Shown: positions 47,984 to 58,992 of the stretch, in pieces
Layout: each line of letters begins with the position of its first letter
Numbering within the stretch: the stretch's first letter is position 1
NCBI RefSeq assembly: GCF_001886855.1
Contig: NZ_CP013197.1
Span: forward strand, 1 to 64,000
DNA length: 64,000 nt
DNA from: Spiroplasma citri
GTDB taxonomy: Bacteria > Bacillota_I > Bacilli_A > Mycoplasmatales > Mycoplasmataceae
Reading direction: 5' to 3'
Program-made: the position numbers and the translations under genes
The notes under the pieces: generated by a model
The model's input: the letters and a program-made list of their open reading frames with translations, nothing else
Told to the model about the DNA's origin: nothing
The model's database searches: none

Positions 47984-48009
47984 AAAACCTCAAAATAATA
48001 TATACTACC
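47984..48009. repeat. Right terminal inverted repeat of the mobile block
   Basis: The 26 bases begin AAAACCTCA and end TACTACC, the reverse complement of the outer 9 and 7 bases of the left repeat. The octamer GAGCAATT follows directly. The 47842-47983 stretch before it holds no gene. Confidence 0.65.
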
Positions 48010-48380
48010 GAGCAATTGGAACAAGTATTATGCAGGTTTTTGAAAGTGAAATTGCTCGAACAGGATATACAAAAGAACAGGCAATTTTAAATGGTTTTAA
48101 TGCCAAAGAGATTGTTGTAAATGGGACAGATCACACACACTATGTTGCTGATGCTAAGCCAGTAACAATTAAAATAATTTATGACCAAAAAAATAGGATT
48201 ATTGCTGGAGCACAAATTTTTGGTTATAATAAGGCTAGTTTAAGAATCAATGCTTTAATTCCAATTATTTGGACAAAAACTAAAATTGGTGAAATTGAAT
48301 ATTTAGATTTACCATATTCACCTCCTTTTGCAAAAAGTGTTGATGTATTAAACGTTCCTTTAGCAAAAATTAATGAATAA
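48010..48380 (+). pseudogene. NADH oxidase family, 3' part after the mobile block
   Basis: The frame reads AIGTSIMQVFESEIARTGYT ... and continues to LDLPYSPPFAKSVDVLNVPL, the dimerisation domain that ends NADH oxidases and CoA-disulfide reductases. It is the continuation of the 31023-31815 fragment, minus about 60 residues. It lacks its own promoter or start and is probably not translated. Confidence 0.85.
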
Positions 48381-48408
48381 TAAAAATTAAAGGAGATAAT
48401 AATATTAA

Positions 48409-49053
48409 ATGACAGTAAAAAATGCAATTAATTGACGGAAAACTGTTAAAAAATATAATAGTGAAAAAGTAATTAATTATGAAGATTTAACAGTAATACT
48501 TGAAGCAGGGCGCTTAGCACCTTGTTCATTAGGAATTGAAGTGACTAATGTTGTTAGTATTACAAATCAAGAATTAAAAAACAAATTTGCTGATGAAGCA
48601 ATGCTCGGATGAAATCAAGAAAAAGTGAAAAATGCTAGTTGTATAATGCTTATTACGGGTATTAATCCACCTTATTTAGTTTCAACTGAATTTTTAACAA
48701 AACGACTAAAACGGGTTATTAATCAAACAGATGAGTTAGAAAAGACAATTAAAAAATATCGAACTTTTTTACAACAAAAAGAACATCTTTTTGCATTTGT
48801 TTCAGAACAAGCCCATATTGTAACTAGTTTTATTACAATTCAAGCTGCTGATTTAAAAATAGGAACTACTATCATGGGTGGCTTTAATGCAAAAAAATGT
48901 GATGAATTATTAGCAAAACATTGTTCGTTTGATCAAGAAAAGCATCATACAGTTTTAGTTTTAGCCTTAGGATACTATGATGAAGATGATGATAAAGCAA
49001 CAATGCCACGTGTTAGAATTGATTTTAATGAATTTGCAAAGATTATTAAATAA
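48409..49053 (+). CDS. Nitroreductase family protein (FMN-dependent)
   Basis: The 214-residue protein starts MTVKNAINWRKTVKKYNSE, the usual NfsB-type N-terminus in which RKTVKKY contacts the FMN phosphate. LEAGRLAPCSLGIEV and the helix around IQAADLKIGTTIMGGF follow. It probably reduces quinones or nitro compounds with NAD(P)H. AAAGGAGAT precedes the ATG. The C-terminal region (DDDKATMPRVRIDF) is divergent, so the substrate is unclear. Confidence 0.8.
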
Positions 49054-49136
49054 TCTTTGTTTTTATTTAAATATGTGTTATCATTATTTACGTGTAAATA
49101 ATATGCAGTCATATTTTTAAAAGTGAGGTGAGTTAT

Positions 49137-49442
49137 ATGGCAAGAGAAGGAATCCATCCAAAATATTTTGATACTAAAATTATGTGTACAACTTGTGGAA
49201 CAGAATATATGAGTGGTTCTACTAAAGGAGAAGAATTAAAAGTTGATACTTGTTCTTCATGCCATCCCTTCTATACAGGTAGTCAACAGTTTGCTAATGC
49301 AGCTGGACGTGTTGAACGATTTAAATCTAAATTTAATAAAAAAGAAGAGTTAGTAAAACAAGCAAAAAAAGCATCAAAAGTACAAAAAGAACTTAACAAA
49401 AAAACAGTTAAACCAAAATCTGATGACAAAAAAGCAGAATAA
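49137..49442 (+). CDS. rpmE: 50S ribosomal protein L31
   Basis: The 101-residue protein has the zinc-binding L31 pattern: GIHPKYFDTKIMCTTCG and DTCSSCHPFYTG, so it is the C+ form, followed by the conserved GRVERF. After residue ~70 it has a Lys-rich extension not found in the usual 66-80 residue proteins. The ATG at 49137 follows GAGGTG; an upstream in-frame ATG at 49128 lies too close to the site. Confidence 0.95.
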   Translation: MAREGIHPKYFDTKIMCTTCGTEYMSGSTKGEELKVDTCSSCHPFYTGSQQFANAAGRVERFKSKFNKKEELVKQAKKASKVQKELNKKTVKPKSDDKKAE

Positions 49443-49447
49443 TTGGT

Positions 49448-49480
49448 AAACCTTTATCTTTTCAAGATAAAGGTTTTTTT
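49448..49480 (+). terminator. Terminator after rpmE
   Basis: AAACCTTTATCTT (49448-49460) and AAGATAAAGGTTT (49464-49476) form a perfect 13-bp stem with a 3-base loop and a T-run. Confidence 0.92.
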
Positions 49481-49597
49481 GATATTTTGTAATGTAATTT
49501 TATTAAATTAGAATAAATGTAAGTTTAACTTAACAATAACTATTTTTTATTATTTTTATTTGGGTATAATAAAATTAATTGGGAGCGTGATATTTTA

Positions 49598-51523
49598 ATG
49601 GGATTGAAAATTAATAATTTAAAGTATAAACGATATAAAAAAGTTATTTTTAATGATTTAAATTTTAGTGTTAATAGTCAAGAAGTTTTGGGGGCTCATT
49701 TTGAAAATAAGTTTTCACAACTATATTTTTTAAAATTGTTATTGGGAAAGAAAAAACCACGTAGTGGAAAGATTTATTTAAACAATAGGAATATTACAAC
49801 TTTACTACCAAAAGAACGAAAAATTGGTTATGTGTCACCAGGACCATTAAGATTAGCTTTTTTACCAACAAAATTACGTCTTGCTTATCATATTTTAAAA
49901 ACTCCAAAGTTTTTACATGATAGTTCATTAAAATATAACAAAAATAAATATTTTTATAAAAATTTAGTTTTTATTGGTAATGATTTGAATAAACAAGATT
50001 TAATATTAAAAACAGATAAAATTATTAATGAATATTTTACTAATTCAATTCATATTAAAGAAGAATGAATAGAGACTTATTTAACTAAAATTAGTGAATT
50101 CCATAAAAAAGAAATTAGTAAAATTTTAGATGATGATAAAGATTCAATTTTAATTCAAAGTTTACATACTTATACATACAAAAGAGAAGAAATTCGTGTA
50201 TATGAAGGTTATCTTGCATTTTTACAAGCTTTATGAGATAAAATCTATTATATTTCTGACTTAGATTATTTGTGTGATTGCTATGATATTTCTAAAAAAA
50301 GAAAACGTAAAGATAAAAGTTTTGGTTTTATTGGGGCAAAATTAGTTTGTGAAAAGTATTTAAAAATATTGCAGACTGAAATTACATATGAACGGTATCT
50401 CTTAATTAAAGCACGAAAAGCATTAAAAAAATATCATCTTAATGTTATAAATATGGTTTTAAAGGATGGCAAACATAAGAGTGTTATTAAAGGAATTTTA
50501 AATAAAAGTAATTCTACAAATATAATTACTTGAACAAAATTATCAGAAGATCAATGATTTAACTATAATCAAAAACAAGAACAATTAATTGCAAATTTAT
50601 TACCAGATGAAGCAACAATTATCAAAGGAAAAGTTTTAGAATATTTTCATAAATATCATTTAAAATTATTAAATAATACATTACAAACTAAAGAAAAAGA
50701 TAATTCACTTGCCATTGAAGAAGCAAATGAAAAAGTTGTGACAGTTTATAATCAAGCTTTTGAAGAAGTTAAAAAATTAATGAGTAGTTTAAATATTAAA
50801 ATGAATTGATTTAAACTTACTAAAAACTTAAGTAGTTTTGATCATACTAAAATCAGATTAATTAATGCCATTTTAAGTAAGAAAGAATTAATTATTTTAC
50901 GTAATACTTTTGACAATTTAACTCATAATGAAGCAAATGAATTAAATGAAATTTTACTTAGTTTAAAAAACTATAATCCGCAGTTAACTTTTTTAGTTTT
51001 AACAAAGAATATTGAAAATATTAAAAATTATGTTACAAAATTATTATTTTTTGATAAGGATAATAATTACAAATTAATGTCAAAAAATCATGCTGAATTT
51101 TTACCTAACACAATTAATTTATATCAAATAATGTATAATAATTCAGAAAAAATTTTTAGTATGAAATATTCTGCAGCAGAAAAAGTTTTAGAAAATGAGC
51201 AAATTAAAATTAAATTACCTAAAGGAACTAAATTAATTGATCAAAAAGAATATTTTTTAGCAATTAATCCAAATTTAATTTCATTTCAGAAGACAAAAGA
51301 ATTTAACAAAGACTTACATTTAGCATATAAAGGACATGTTAAGTCGATTAAAAAAGTTGTTAAATCAATTGTTTGTTTTTTTGAAGTTAATAATGATGTT
51401 ATTTTTAAAATTTTAGTATCAGAAAAAGAACTAAATTTAAAAAAAACAACGACAATATATTTTGAAAAGAATGCATTATTAGTTTATGATAAAGTTAACA
51501 GTAACTTAGTTGCTAACATATAA
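49598..51523 (+). CDS. ABC-ATPase-like protein with lost catalytic motifs and a large insertion
   Basis: The 641-residue frame starts like an ABC ATPase (MGLKINNLKYKRYKKVIFND). At the Walker A position it has VLGAHFENKFSQLY, without GKS/T. The Walker B region reads ELIILRNTFDNL, with the DEP motif lost, and the signature LSGGQ is NLSSFD. Between these halves is an insertion of about 350 residues. The last ~150 residues resemble the TOBE-like tail of MalK/PotA-type subunits. It therefore cannot hydrolyse ATP in the usual way. TATAAT at 49565-49570 gives it its own promoter. Many TGA-Trp codons; no frameshift. Confidence 0.6.
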
Positions 51524-51536
51524 GTGAGGAAAACAA

Positions 51537-52499
51537 ATGCAAGATTTAAAAGGGCTTATTTTACAAAAAATTAAAGATTATAAAACAATTATTTGTTTAC
51601 GCCATATTTCACCAGATGGTGATGCATATGGTTCAGCATTTGGATTAGCACAATTTATTAAAGATAATTTTCCGAATAAGAGAGTATTAGTTGATGGTGC
51701 AACAAATGATTTTTTAGCTTTCTTAGCAACACCTAATCTTGTACAAGTAGAAGATTATCAAGATGCATTAGTAATCGTAACTGATACAGCGAACATTGAA
51801 CGAATTGATAGTAAATATTGGCAGCAAGCGAAAGAAATTATTAAAATTGATCATCATCCTAATGTTACTCCATTTGGTGATATACAATGAATTGATGAAA
51901 CTAAAATTGCGGTTTCAGAAATGATTGCTGAATTGGTTTTAACATCAAAATTAACGGTAACGCCAGAAGCAGCTAGATTAATTTTTGCTGGAATTGTAAC
52001 AGATTCAAATCGTTTTATGTATAGTAAAACTTGCCAAAATACTTTTATGTTAGCAGGGCAATTAGTTGCTACAGGTTTTGATTTGCAATCAATTTATCAA
52101 AATTTATATGAAGAATCATGAGTCAATGTGCGCTTTAAAAATTATTTGTTATCGCAAGTAGTTATTTATAATAAAGAAATTAGTTATGTTAAGATAACTG
52201 ATGAAATGTTAAAAGAGCATAAAATGAGTTATGAAACTGTTAAACCATGAGTCAATATTATGAGTAATATTAAAGAATTTAAAATTTGAATGTGAGCAAT
52301 TGAAAATAAAGCAGAGGGTTATATAAATCTTAGCATTCGTAGTAATACTTATATTGTTAATAAGGTAGCAGAAAAGTATTGTGGTGGTGGTCATCAGTTA
52401 GCAAGCGGGGCGAAAATTTATCAGTGAGAAGATTTAGAACAAGTTTTAAAAGACTTAAGTTTTGTAATTAAAAATAACATTAAATATATGGGAGGTTAA
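51537..52499 (+). CDS. nrnA: DHH-family oligoribonuclease/pAp phosphatase (NrnA-like)
   Basis: The 320 residues have the DHH-DHHA1 layout: RHISPDGDAYGS (motif I), VIVTDTAN (motif II), IDHHPN (motif III), then a C-terminal GGGHQLASGA. NrnA-type enzymes degrade nanoRNAs and dephosphorylate pAp. The length is right. An AAGTGAGGA site precedes the ATG. tdk begins 2 bases after the stop, so the two form an operon. Confidence 0.88.
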
Positions 52500-52501
52500 G
52501 A

Positions 52502-53086
52502 ATGTATTTTTTAAATAGTAAAGCTGAAATAGGATGAATAGAAGTTATCACTGGTTGTATGTTTGCTGGAAAAACTGAGGAGTTTATTCGTCGTTTAGTT
52601 CGCCTAAGTTATGCTAAATTTGAAATTCAAGTTTTTAAACCAACAATTGATAATCGTTATAGTGAAAACCAAGTTGTTAGTCATAGTAAAAAAGCAGTTG
52701 AAGCAATATCAGTTAAGGATTCTGATGAGTTATTAGCAAACCTTAAAACAACAACAAATGTTGCTGGGATTGATGAAGTACAATTTTTTGATAATAATAT
52801 TGTTAAAATTGCTGATTCTTTGGCAGATAAAGGAATTATTGTTATTGTTAATGGTTTAGATAAAGATTTTCGAGGTGAAGCTTTTACTAATATTGAGCAA
52901 TTAATGACACGAGCAGAAGAGGTTAAAAAATTACATGCAATTTGTGTTAAATGTGGAAATTTAGCAAATAGAACACAACGTTTAATTAATGGGAAACCAG
53001 CTAATTATTATGATCCAATTGTTTTAATTGGTGAAAAGGATAAATATGAAGCTCGTTGTCGTCATTGTCATGAAGTAACATATTAA
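52502..53086 (+). CDS. tdk: Thymidine kinase
   Basis: The 194-residue enzyme phosphorylates thymidine. The P-loop is GCMFAGKTEE, the Walker B-like motif is IDEVQFF, and the lasso region contains zinc cysteines CVKCGN and CRHCHE. One TGA-Trp at codon 12. It fits the type II (TK1-like) family, consistent with the salvage-dependent metabolism of mollicutes. GGAGG precedes the ATG. Confidence 0.95.
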
Positions 53087-53099
53087 TTTAGGGGAAAAA

Positions 53100-53408
53100 A
53101 TGTTAACAAAAAATGGATTAAATGCTGAAGCTTATTTTGTTATAAATAGTAAGCCAAAAAATGTAAAAAAAATTAAAGGTCATTTTGTTGAAAACTTGCC
53201 CATTAATTCTAAAATTATTATTTTAGAAGATTTATTAATTAAAGAAAATGACAATGTGATTGTTAATGGTAATGTTTTTAAAATTAGTCAAAAAATTATT
53301 AATAAACATCCCATTAAGAAAACATTTGAAAGTTGTGAATATCGATTAACTTTAGTTGACCAATTAAAAAATTTGCCAAAATTTCAAAAATTAATTTTAA
53401 ATCAATAA
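53100..53408 (+). CDS. Hypothetical 102-residue protein
   Basis: Not recognised. A basic protein with a central stretch of short strands (SKIIILEDLLIKENDNVIVN) and no membrane segment. AGGGGAAAA precedes the ATG, 13 bases after the tdk stop, so it is probably the last gene of the nrnA-tdk unit, closed by a terminator. Confidence 0.6.
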   Translation: MLTKNGLNAEAYFVINSKPKNVKKIKGHFVENLPINSKIIILEDLLIKENDNVIVNGNVFKISQKIINKHPIKKTFESCEYRLTLVDQLKNLPKFQKLILNQ

Positions 53409-53436
53409 AAAATCATTAATTATTATGATTTTTTTA
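53407..53436 (+). terminator. Terminator after the 102-residue protein gene
   Basis: AAAAAATCAT (53407-53416) and ATGATTTTTT (53425-53434) form a perfect stem with a T-run; prfA has its own TATAAT at 53477-53482. Confidence 0.85.
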
Positions 53437-53512
53437 TTATAATGAATTAAATTAATCATTATTATTTAAAATATATTATAATTGTTAAGTGTCTAAAAAA
53501 GAGGTGAAGCAA

Positions 53513-54589
53513 ATGAATCAAAAAACAATTGAACGATTAGAAACGATGTTAAAGCGGTGAAATTTAATTAATGAAGAATTAACGAAACCAGAAATAGTTA
53601 ATGATGTTAAAAAATTAACTAGTTTAGCAAAAGAACAAGCACAATTAGAGGAAACCGTTGCTTTATACTTAAATTATAAAAATGTTTTAAATAATATTAA
53701 TGAAGCAAAATTAATTTTAGAGACAGAAAAAGATTATGAATTAATTGAATTAGCAAAAGAAGAATTAAAAACTTCGGAAATAAGAAAAGAACAACTTGCA
53801 GCAGAATTAAAGGTAATATTATTACCAAAAGATCCTAATGATGATAAAAATGTTATTTTTGAAATTCGTGGAGCAGCGGGTGGTGATGAAGGAAATATTT
53901 TTGCTGGTGATTTATATCGAATGTATATAAAATATGCAGAGCAACAACATTGAAAAGTAGAATTAATTGAAGCAAATGAATCAGAAGCAGGAGGTTTTTC
54001 TACAATTTCGTTTATGGTTAAAGGAGATCGTGTTTATTCAAAAATGAAATTTGAATCAGGGGCACATCGTGTTCAACGAATTCCAAAAACAGAAAGTAAA
54101 GGTCGAGTACATACATCAACTGCAACCGTTGCTGTTTTACCAGAAATTGAAGAAGTTGATTTTGAAATTAAAACTGCTGATTTAAAAATTGATACTTACC
54201 GTGCTTCAGGAGCAGGGGGGCAACATGTTAATACAACTGATTCAGCTGTTCGAATTACGCATTTACCAACGGGGTTTGTTGTAACTTCCCAAGATGGTCG
54301 TAGTCAACATGATAATAAAGCATTAGCAATGCAACATTTACGAAGTAAGTTATATGAAGAACAACAACGTAAAATTAATGAAGAACGTTGAACATTAAGA
54401 AAAGATGCAGTAGGAACAGGTGACCGGAGCGAAAAGATTCGAACATATAATTATCCTCAGAATCGGGCTACCGATCATCGTATTAATTTAACACTACAAA
54501 AATTAGACCAAATTATGGAAGGTAATTTAGACGAAATTGTAGTAGCATTAATTAATGAAGAACAGAGATTGAAAATGGAAGGAAACTAA
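53513..54589 (+). CDS. prfA: Peptide chain release factor 1
   Basis: RF1 reads UAA and UAG. The 358 residues contain the catalytic GGQ ([16 protein letters not shown]) and a long N-terminal helical domain. UGA codes for Trp here, so RF2 is not needed and only RF1 is expected; this gene agrees with that. It has its own promoter. Its stop overlaps the prmC start (TAATG). Confidence 0.96.
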
Positions 54590-55464
54590 TGACAGTTAAT
54601 GAATTAATTCAAAAGTCAGAAGATTATTTGAAAGACTCAAATAATGCTAATTATCTTGCCGATATTAAAATTTTAATAGCATTTTTTATGAAAACTTCGT
54701 TAGCAAAATTATATGCAATTCAAAATGATAAAATTAACTTTAAGATTGATGATTATTGACAACAGTTGATTGCGTATCGTAATGGAAAACCAATTCAGCA
54801 TATTACTAATTTACAAAATTTTTATGGATATGATTTTTATGTTGATTATAATGTTTTAATTCCCCGTTATGAAACAGAAGAATTAGTTGATAATATTAAT
54901 ATTATAATTGATGAAATGTTTCTTAATAATTGTAATAAACGTAATTGTAATAAACGATTAACTTTAATTGACATTGGAACAGGGAGTGGAGCAATTGCAA
55001 TTAGTTTAGGCTTAGAAAATCCAAATCTAACAATTTATGCTAGTGATATTTCAATTGAAGCATTAAAAGTAGCAAAAAGAAATATTAAGCAGTTAAATTG
55101 CAAAAATGTTAAATTATTGGAAGGTGATATGCTAGAACCATTTATTAAAAATAAGATTAAAGCTGATCTTCTAGTTTGTAATCCACCTTATATTCCAAAT
55201 AATCAAAAGATTAGTCATCATGTTAAAAATTATGAACCGCATGTTGCTTTATTTGGTGATGCTGATGGCCTGTATTTTTATCGAGAAATTTTTCAAAATT
55301 GACAGAAAGTTGTTAAAAAAAATGGTATTTTATGTTTTGAACATGGTTATGACCAAAAAAAAGATTTAGAAAAATTAGTAAAGGAATATTTTCCGAATCA
55401 GAAATATTATTTTCAAAAAGATATAAATAAAAAATGACGAATGTTATTTATTAATATTTTGTAG
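54589..55464 (+). CDS. prmC: Release factor glutamine methyltransferase
   Basis: PrmC methylates the Gln of the GGQ motif of RF1. The 291-residue protein has an N-terminal helical domain, the SAM motif LIDIGTGSGAIAISLGL and the catalytic CNPPYIPN. Coupling to prfA by a one-base start-stop overlap (TAATG) is the usual arrangement. Two TGA-Trp codons near 54757 and 55300; a third close to the end (55435). Confidence 0.95.
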
Positions 55465-55498
55465 TAAAATAAAAGAAGCTTAAGTGTGAGGTGCAGAT

Positions 55499-56920
55499 AT
55501 GGAAGATAAACTTAAAAATATTAAAAGAACTCGCATTATTAGTATTGCTTTTTTACTAGTTTTATTTATCATGGTCCCATATTTTACTTTTATGTATGTA
55601 TCACATAGTGATCAACTTTTAAAAAAATACTTTCATTTTATTGCAACAGTACCTAAGGATGTTTTAGCAACATTTACAACACCTGATTTACCAAATAAGT
55701 TTTTAATCTTTGGTTTGCCATATATTGCGTTAGGAACATTAGCGGGCGCCATTATTAGTAGTGTTTTTTACATGTATCACCAAAAACGAACAATTAATTT
55801 TAATAATAGAATGTTGCTAATTGGAACAGTTTTTATTATATCTTTTTTATTTAGTGCTTGTTTATTATTTTCACTTGCAGAATATTATTATGATTTATTT
55901 ACAGAGTGATGTCGTTCTTTAAGAGGTGGTTATACTGGACCTGAGTTTGTTAAAAATATTCAAGTTATGATTAATCCAGATATTCCAAATCGAGAAGCAA
56001 TTATTAACGCATTAATTAACTTAGCTACGGGACCCGGAACAAACAATAAGTATCCATTAACTTGAATTGGTCTTAATGCTATTTGATGAATTACAGGATT
56101 ACAGATGATTTTTATTATTTTTATTATGTTAAAAGTTGGTTTTAAATTAGAATGATTATTAAATGATAATATTAATCTAACTAAAAAAGAAGAATTATTT
56201 GTTTTAAAAGATACATTTAATCAAAGCCGTCTTAAAAAGTTTATTAGTTTATATTTAATTCCAAATGAATTTAATATTTCACTATGAGTCGTTTTTTTTT
56301 CAAGTATAGTTTTTATTCCACAATTTGTTTATACAATTATTATTGGCAGTAGTTTTACTGATGCAAACCGATTTTTTTTATTTTCTTATTTTTATACACA
56401 TTTAACAATTAACGCTATTATTCCAGATACAAGTAGTATTTTGGATAAGCCAAATATTGATTATTTTAATATGACAATGAATATGCCAGGGTCAGGAATT
56501 TTTATTAGTGTTGTGCCAATTATTTCTTCTGCTTTAATTATTTCAATGCTATTTGCTTTTACTTTTGTGATGTTGAAAAAACCAAATTTAACTAAAAAGG
56601 GTTTTATTAGTTTTTATGTTAGTTTTTTAATTGTAACTGGAAATTCAATAGTAATGTTTCTGGTTTCTCAATATGAATTAACAAAAGCAGTTGATTATTG
56701 AAACAGTCAAAGCGAGAATTTTAAAGAAACGGTAATGAAACCACTTTTTAAAACAACACATTTGGATTACTTTTGATTACAAGGAAATGAATTATTAGCA
56801 AGTAATATTTTATTATCTGCTTTCATTACTGTTTTATCAATTATTGCTTTTTCACATATTTCAAAAATTAAAAGTAATCATATTAGCAATGAACAAATTA
56901 AATCAAATTTAAAATGTTAA
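55499..56920 (+). CDS. Polytopic membrane protein, unknown
   Basis: The 473 residues (numerous TGA-Trp) contain about eight hydrophobic segments (for example ISIAFLLVLFIMVPYFTFMY and PLTWIGLNAIWWITGLQMIF) and no recognised transport motif. Long loops lie between segments 3-4 and 7-8. GAGGTG precedes the ATG. It lies between prmC and tsaC without a terminator in between. It may be a transporter or a Spiroplasma-specific membrane protein; no function is proposed. Confidence 0.7.
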
Positions 56921-56942
56921 TAAGAAAGGAGGCTAATTATAT

Positions 56943-57482
56943 ATGAAAGTATATACTGTAAAAGATCGCAAAGAAATTATTGCTAGTTATTTAGCAGAAA
57001 AAGTGATTATTGTTCCAACAGATACTATTTATGGAATGACATGCATTATTAGTTCACCAGTAGCAAAAGCAAGAATTTTTAAAGTTAAAGGTCGATCAGA
57101 AAAAATGTATTTATCAGTTATTGTTAGTTCAGTTCGAATGGCAAAGAATTTTATTGACTTTCCGCGTGAAGATTTAAAACTTTTTAAAAAGAATGAAACT
57201 ATTACTATAATAGGTAACATAAAAGATGATATTAATAAGCTTTATAACATTACAGAAGATAATACAATTGGAATTAGAATTACAAAGTCAAAATGATTAA
57301 AAAAAATTATTAATAAGGTTGGACCAATTTATGGGACAAGTGTAAATATTAGCGGTCAGAATTATGCTAAAGAATTTAATGATCTTCAAAAATTTAATGT
57401 TGATATTATTGTTGACTCTGGTTATTTAGATAATCGCCCTTCAAAGATTTATAATTCTTTAACGAAAGAATTTATTAGATAA
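56943..57482 (+). CDS. tsaC: Threonylcarbamoyl-AMP synthase (TsaC/YrdC)
   Basis: TsaC makes the intermediate for the t6A37 modification of ANN-decoding tRNAs. The 179 residues show PTDTIYGMTC near the N-terminus, FKVKGRSEKM (the K-x-R-x2-K signature) and YGTSVNISG near the C-terminus. AAAGGAGG precedes the ATG. It is slightly shorter than E. coli TsaC (190), lacking the Sua5 extension. One TGA-Trp near 57295. Confidence 0.9.
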
Positions 57483-57493
57483 GGAGATAAAAA

Positions 57494-57851
57494 ATGGCAA
57501 AAAAATAAATAAAAAAAATGATCATGATATCAAATTGTTAATCTTGTTGTTTTATGTATTTTATTCTTGTTAACATGTATTTTTACTGTTTTATTTGTTA
57601 TCAATCATGAAAAGTATACGGTTGCTTTTTTAATTACAATTTTATTTTTAGGTGTTTGAGTTATTGGCTACTTTATGGGGCATTTCCTTTTTATGAATAA
57701 AGATAATCTTTGAATTGGGGCAAGAAAACTAATGAGGGACTATCGTAAAAAAGATGATTATGGTAGCAATCCACCATCAGAAAGCAAAGAAGAAAGAATT
57801 AAACGATTAGAACAAGAACTTGCTGATTTAAAGAAAGAACACAATGGTTAA
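57494..57851 (+). pseudogene. Small membrane protein gene, frameshifted
   Basis: The ATG at 57494 with an AAGGAG site opens a frame that stops after 4 codons in A-rich sequence (57497-57518). From about 57531 another frame is open with a two-segment membrane protein (LVVLCILFLLTCIFTVLFVI and a second helix FLGVWVIGYFMGHFLF) and a charged, coiled-coil tail ending LADLKKEHNG. A frame change in the A-runs, or a sequencing indel there, explains this. Without repair no start codon serves the long part. Confidence 0.6.
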
Positions 57852-57876
57852 TTTTAGAAAAGGATAATATCATACC

Positions 57877-57905
57877 AAATTGCACTTCATAATGCAATTT
57901 TTTTA
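57877..57905 (+). terminator. Terminator after the small membrane protein
   Basis: AAATTGCA (57877-57884) and TGCAATTT (57893-57900) form the stem, followed by Ts. Confidence 0.8.
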
Positions 57906-57968
57906 TAAGTTTTTTTTGGAAATATGATATAATTTAACTATAAAGAAATGAGGCAGGAGGACTACACG

Positions 57969-58973
57969 ATGTACATCAATCCATTCGAAAGAATGAAAAA
58001 TTTAAAATTAAATACTGATGAAACAAATACAATAAATATGAAAAGCAATGATCGAAACATAAATTTATTACAAGGCAATAATGAAGATGGGGAACTAACA
58101 GGAGATTCTCTAAACAATAATAATCATAATATTAAAACTAATGAACTTAAGATTGATGGAATTACATTATCAAGTTTTGAAATTATTCGTGATTTAATGA
58201 AAATATTTAAAGAAAAAAATAACGAAATGCAGTTTTTCTTAGCAGTTATGGACAAAGGAAATTGTGATTCAATGTCTGAAATTGCTACTTCATTTTTTTC
58301 AATGCCGCTTGTTAATATTAATTTATTACGTATTGAGTTATATGCTTCACCATTTTTATTTCTACTTAAAAAAATTATTAAAGGACTACCGAAAGTTAAT
58401 TTAGAAGATAAAAAAGTTTTATGAGATCGTGTTAAACTATTTGCACGAACTTTAAAACAAAGTGAATCGTTAGAACAAGTTAATGATTCGAATTCAATTG
58501 TAATTGTTAATGAGTTAGAATTTGATGATCCATTAGAATATATTAGAAGAGAATTTGAAGAAATTCTACGTGCTTATGACATTACAGAAAATATTGTAGT
58601 AATTTTTAATAATATTGATTTAGTGGAATATGTCAAATTTAAACAAATATTTAGTCTAGTACAAGCTATTTTTAAAGGAATTTTACAGTTTAAATTTATT
58701 GCTGGATTAAATCCACTTTTAATTGAAACTTATGTTAAACAAATGTATGGCAATTATGCAACAGACCAATTGGTTGCACATGAAGTTAGTGTTTATAACA
58801 AACGATATATTATTAAAAATGAGGATGATAATGTCGTTACTAAAGAACCAACAAAAGAAGCAGTTGATTCTTATCATCCAATGTCAGATTTTGCTTCTGT
58901 TTCTGTTGAAACAGAAGATGAGGATGATGAAACGATTGGCTTTGATTATTGAGCTATGCGCGGTGGAAAGTAA
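57969..58973 (+). CDS. Unrecognised 334-residue Spiroplasma protein
   Basis: No family recognised. Residues 1-60 are Asn-rich and probably disordered; the rest is mixed helix/strand with an AAA-like acidic strand (NIVVIFNNIDLVEYVKF) but no Walker A. The tail is acidic (ETEDEDDETIGFDYWAMRGG). The ATG at 57969 is preferred over one at 57948 because AGGAGG (57955-57960) lies 8 bases before it. An extended -10 (TG-A-TATAAT, 57925-57933) provides a promoter. The 990-residue gene follows after 19 bases. Confidence 0.65.
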
Positions 58974-58992
58974 ATAGAGGAGGATAATTAAA

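Larger units (their letters stand above)
31816..48009. mobile_element. 16.2-kb composite mobile block (prophage-like module plus ISLre2-type IS) inside the NADH oxidase gene
   Basis: The block is bounded by 26-bp imperfect inverted repeats (31816-31841 and 47984-48009). Inside are a tailed-phage-like structural and packaging module (about 32552-46370), a short inverted-repeat element, a possible plectrovirus-like remnant and a transposase at the right end. An octamer, GAGCAATT, abuts the right end (48010-48017) and lies 4 bases outside the left end (31804-31811). A likely history is an IS inserted into nox and a phage inserted between the IS left end and its transposase. That order is inferred. 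Confidence 0.65.

Noticed and set aside
31816-48009. Clean transposition of the whole block with an 8-bp target duplication
   Set aside because: The left GAGCAATT is 4 bases from the repeat and ~60 nox codons are missing, so a simple insertion does not explain the junctions.
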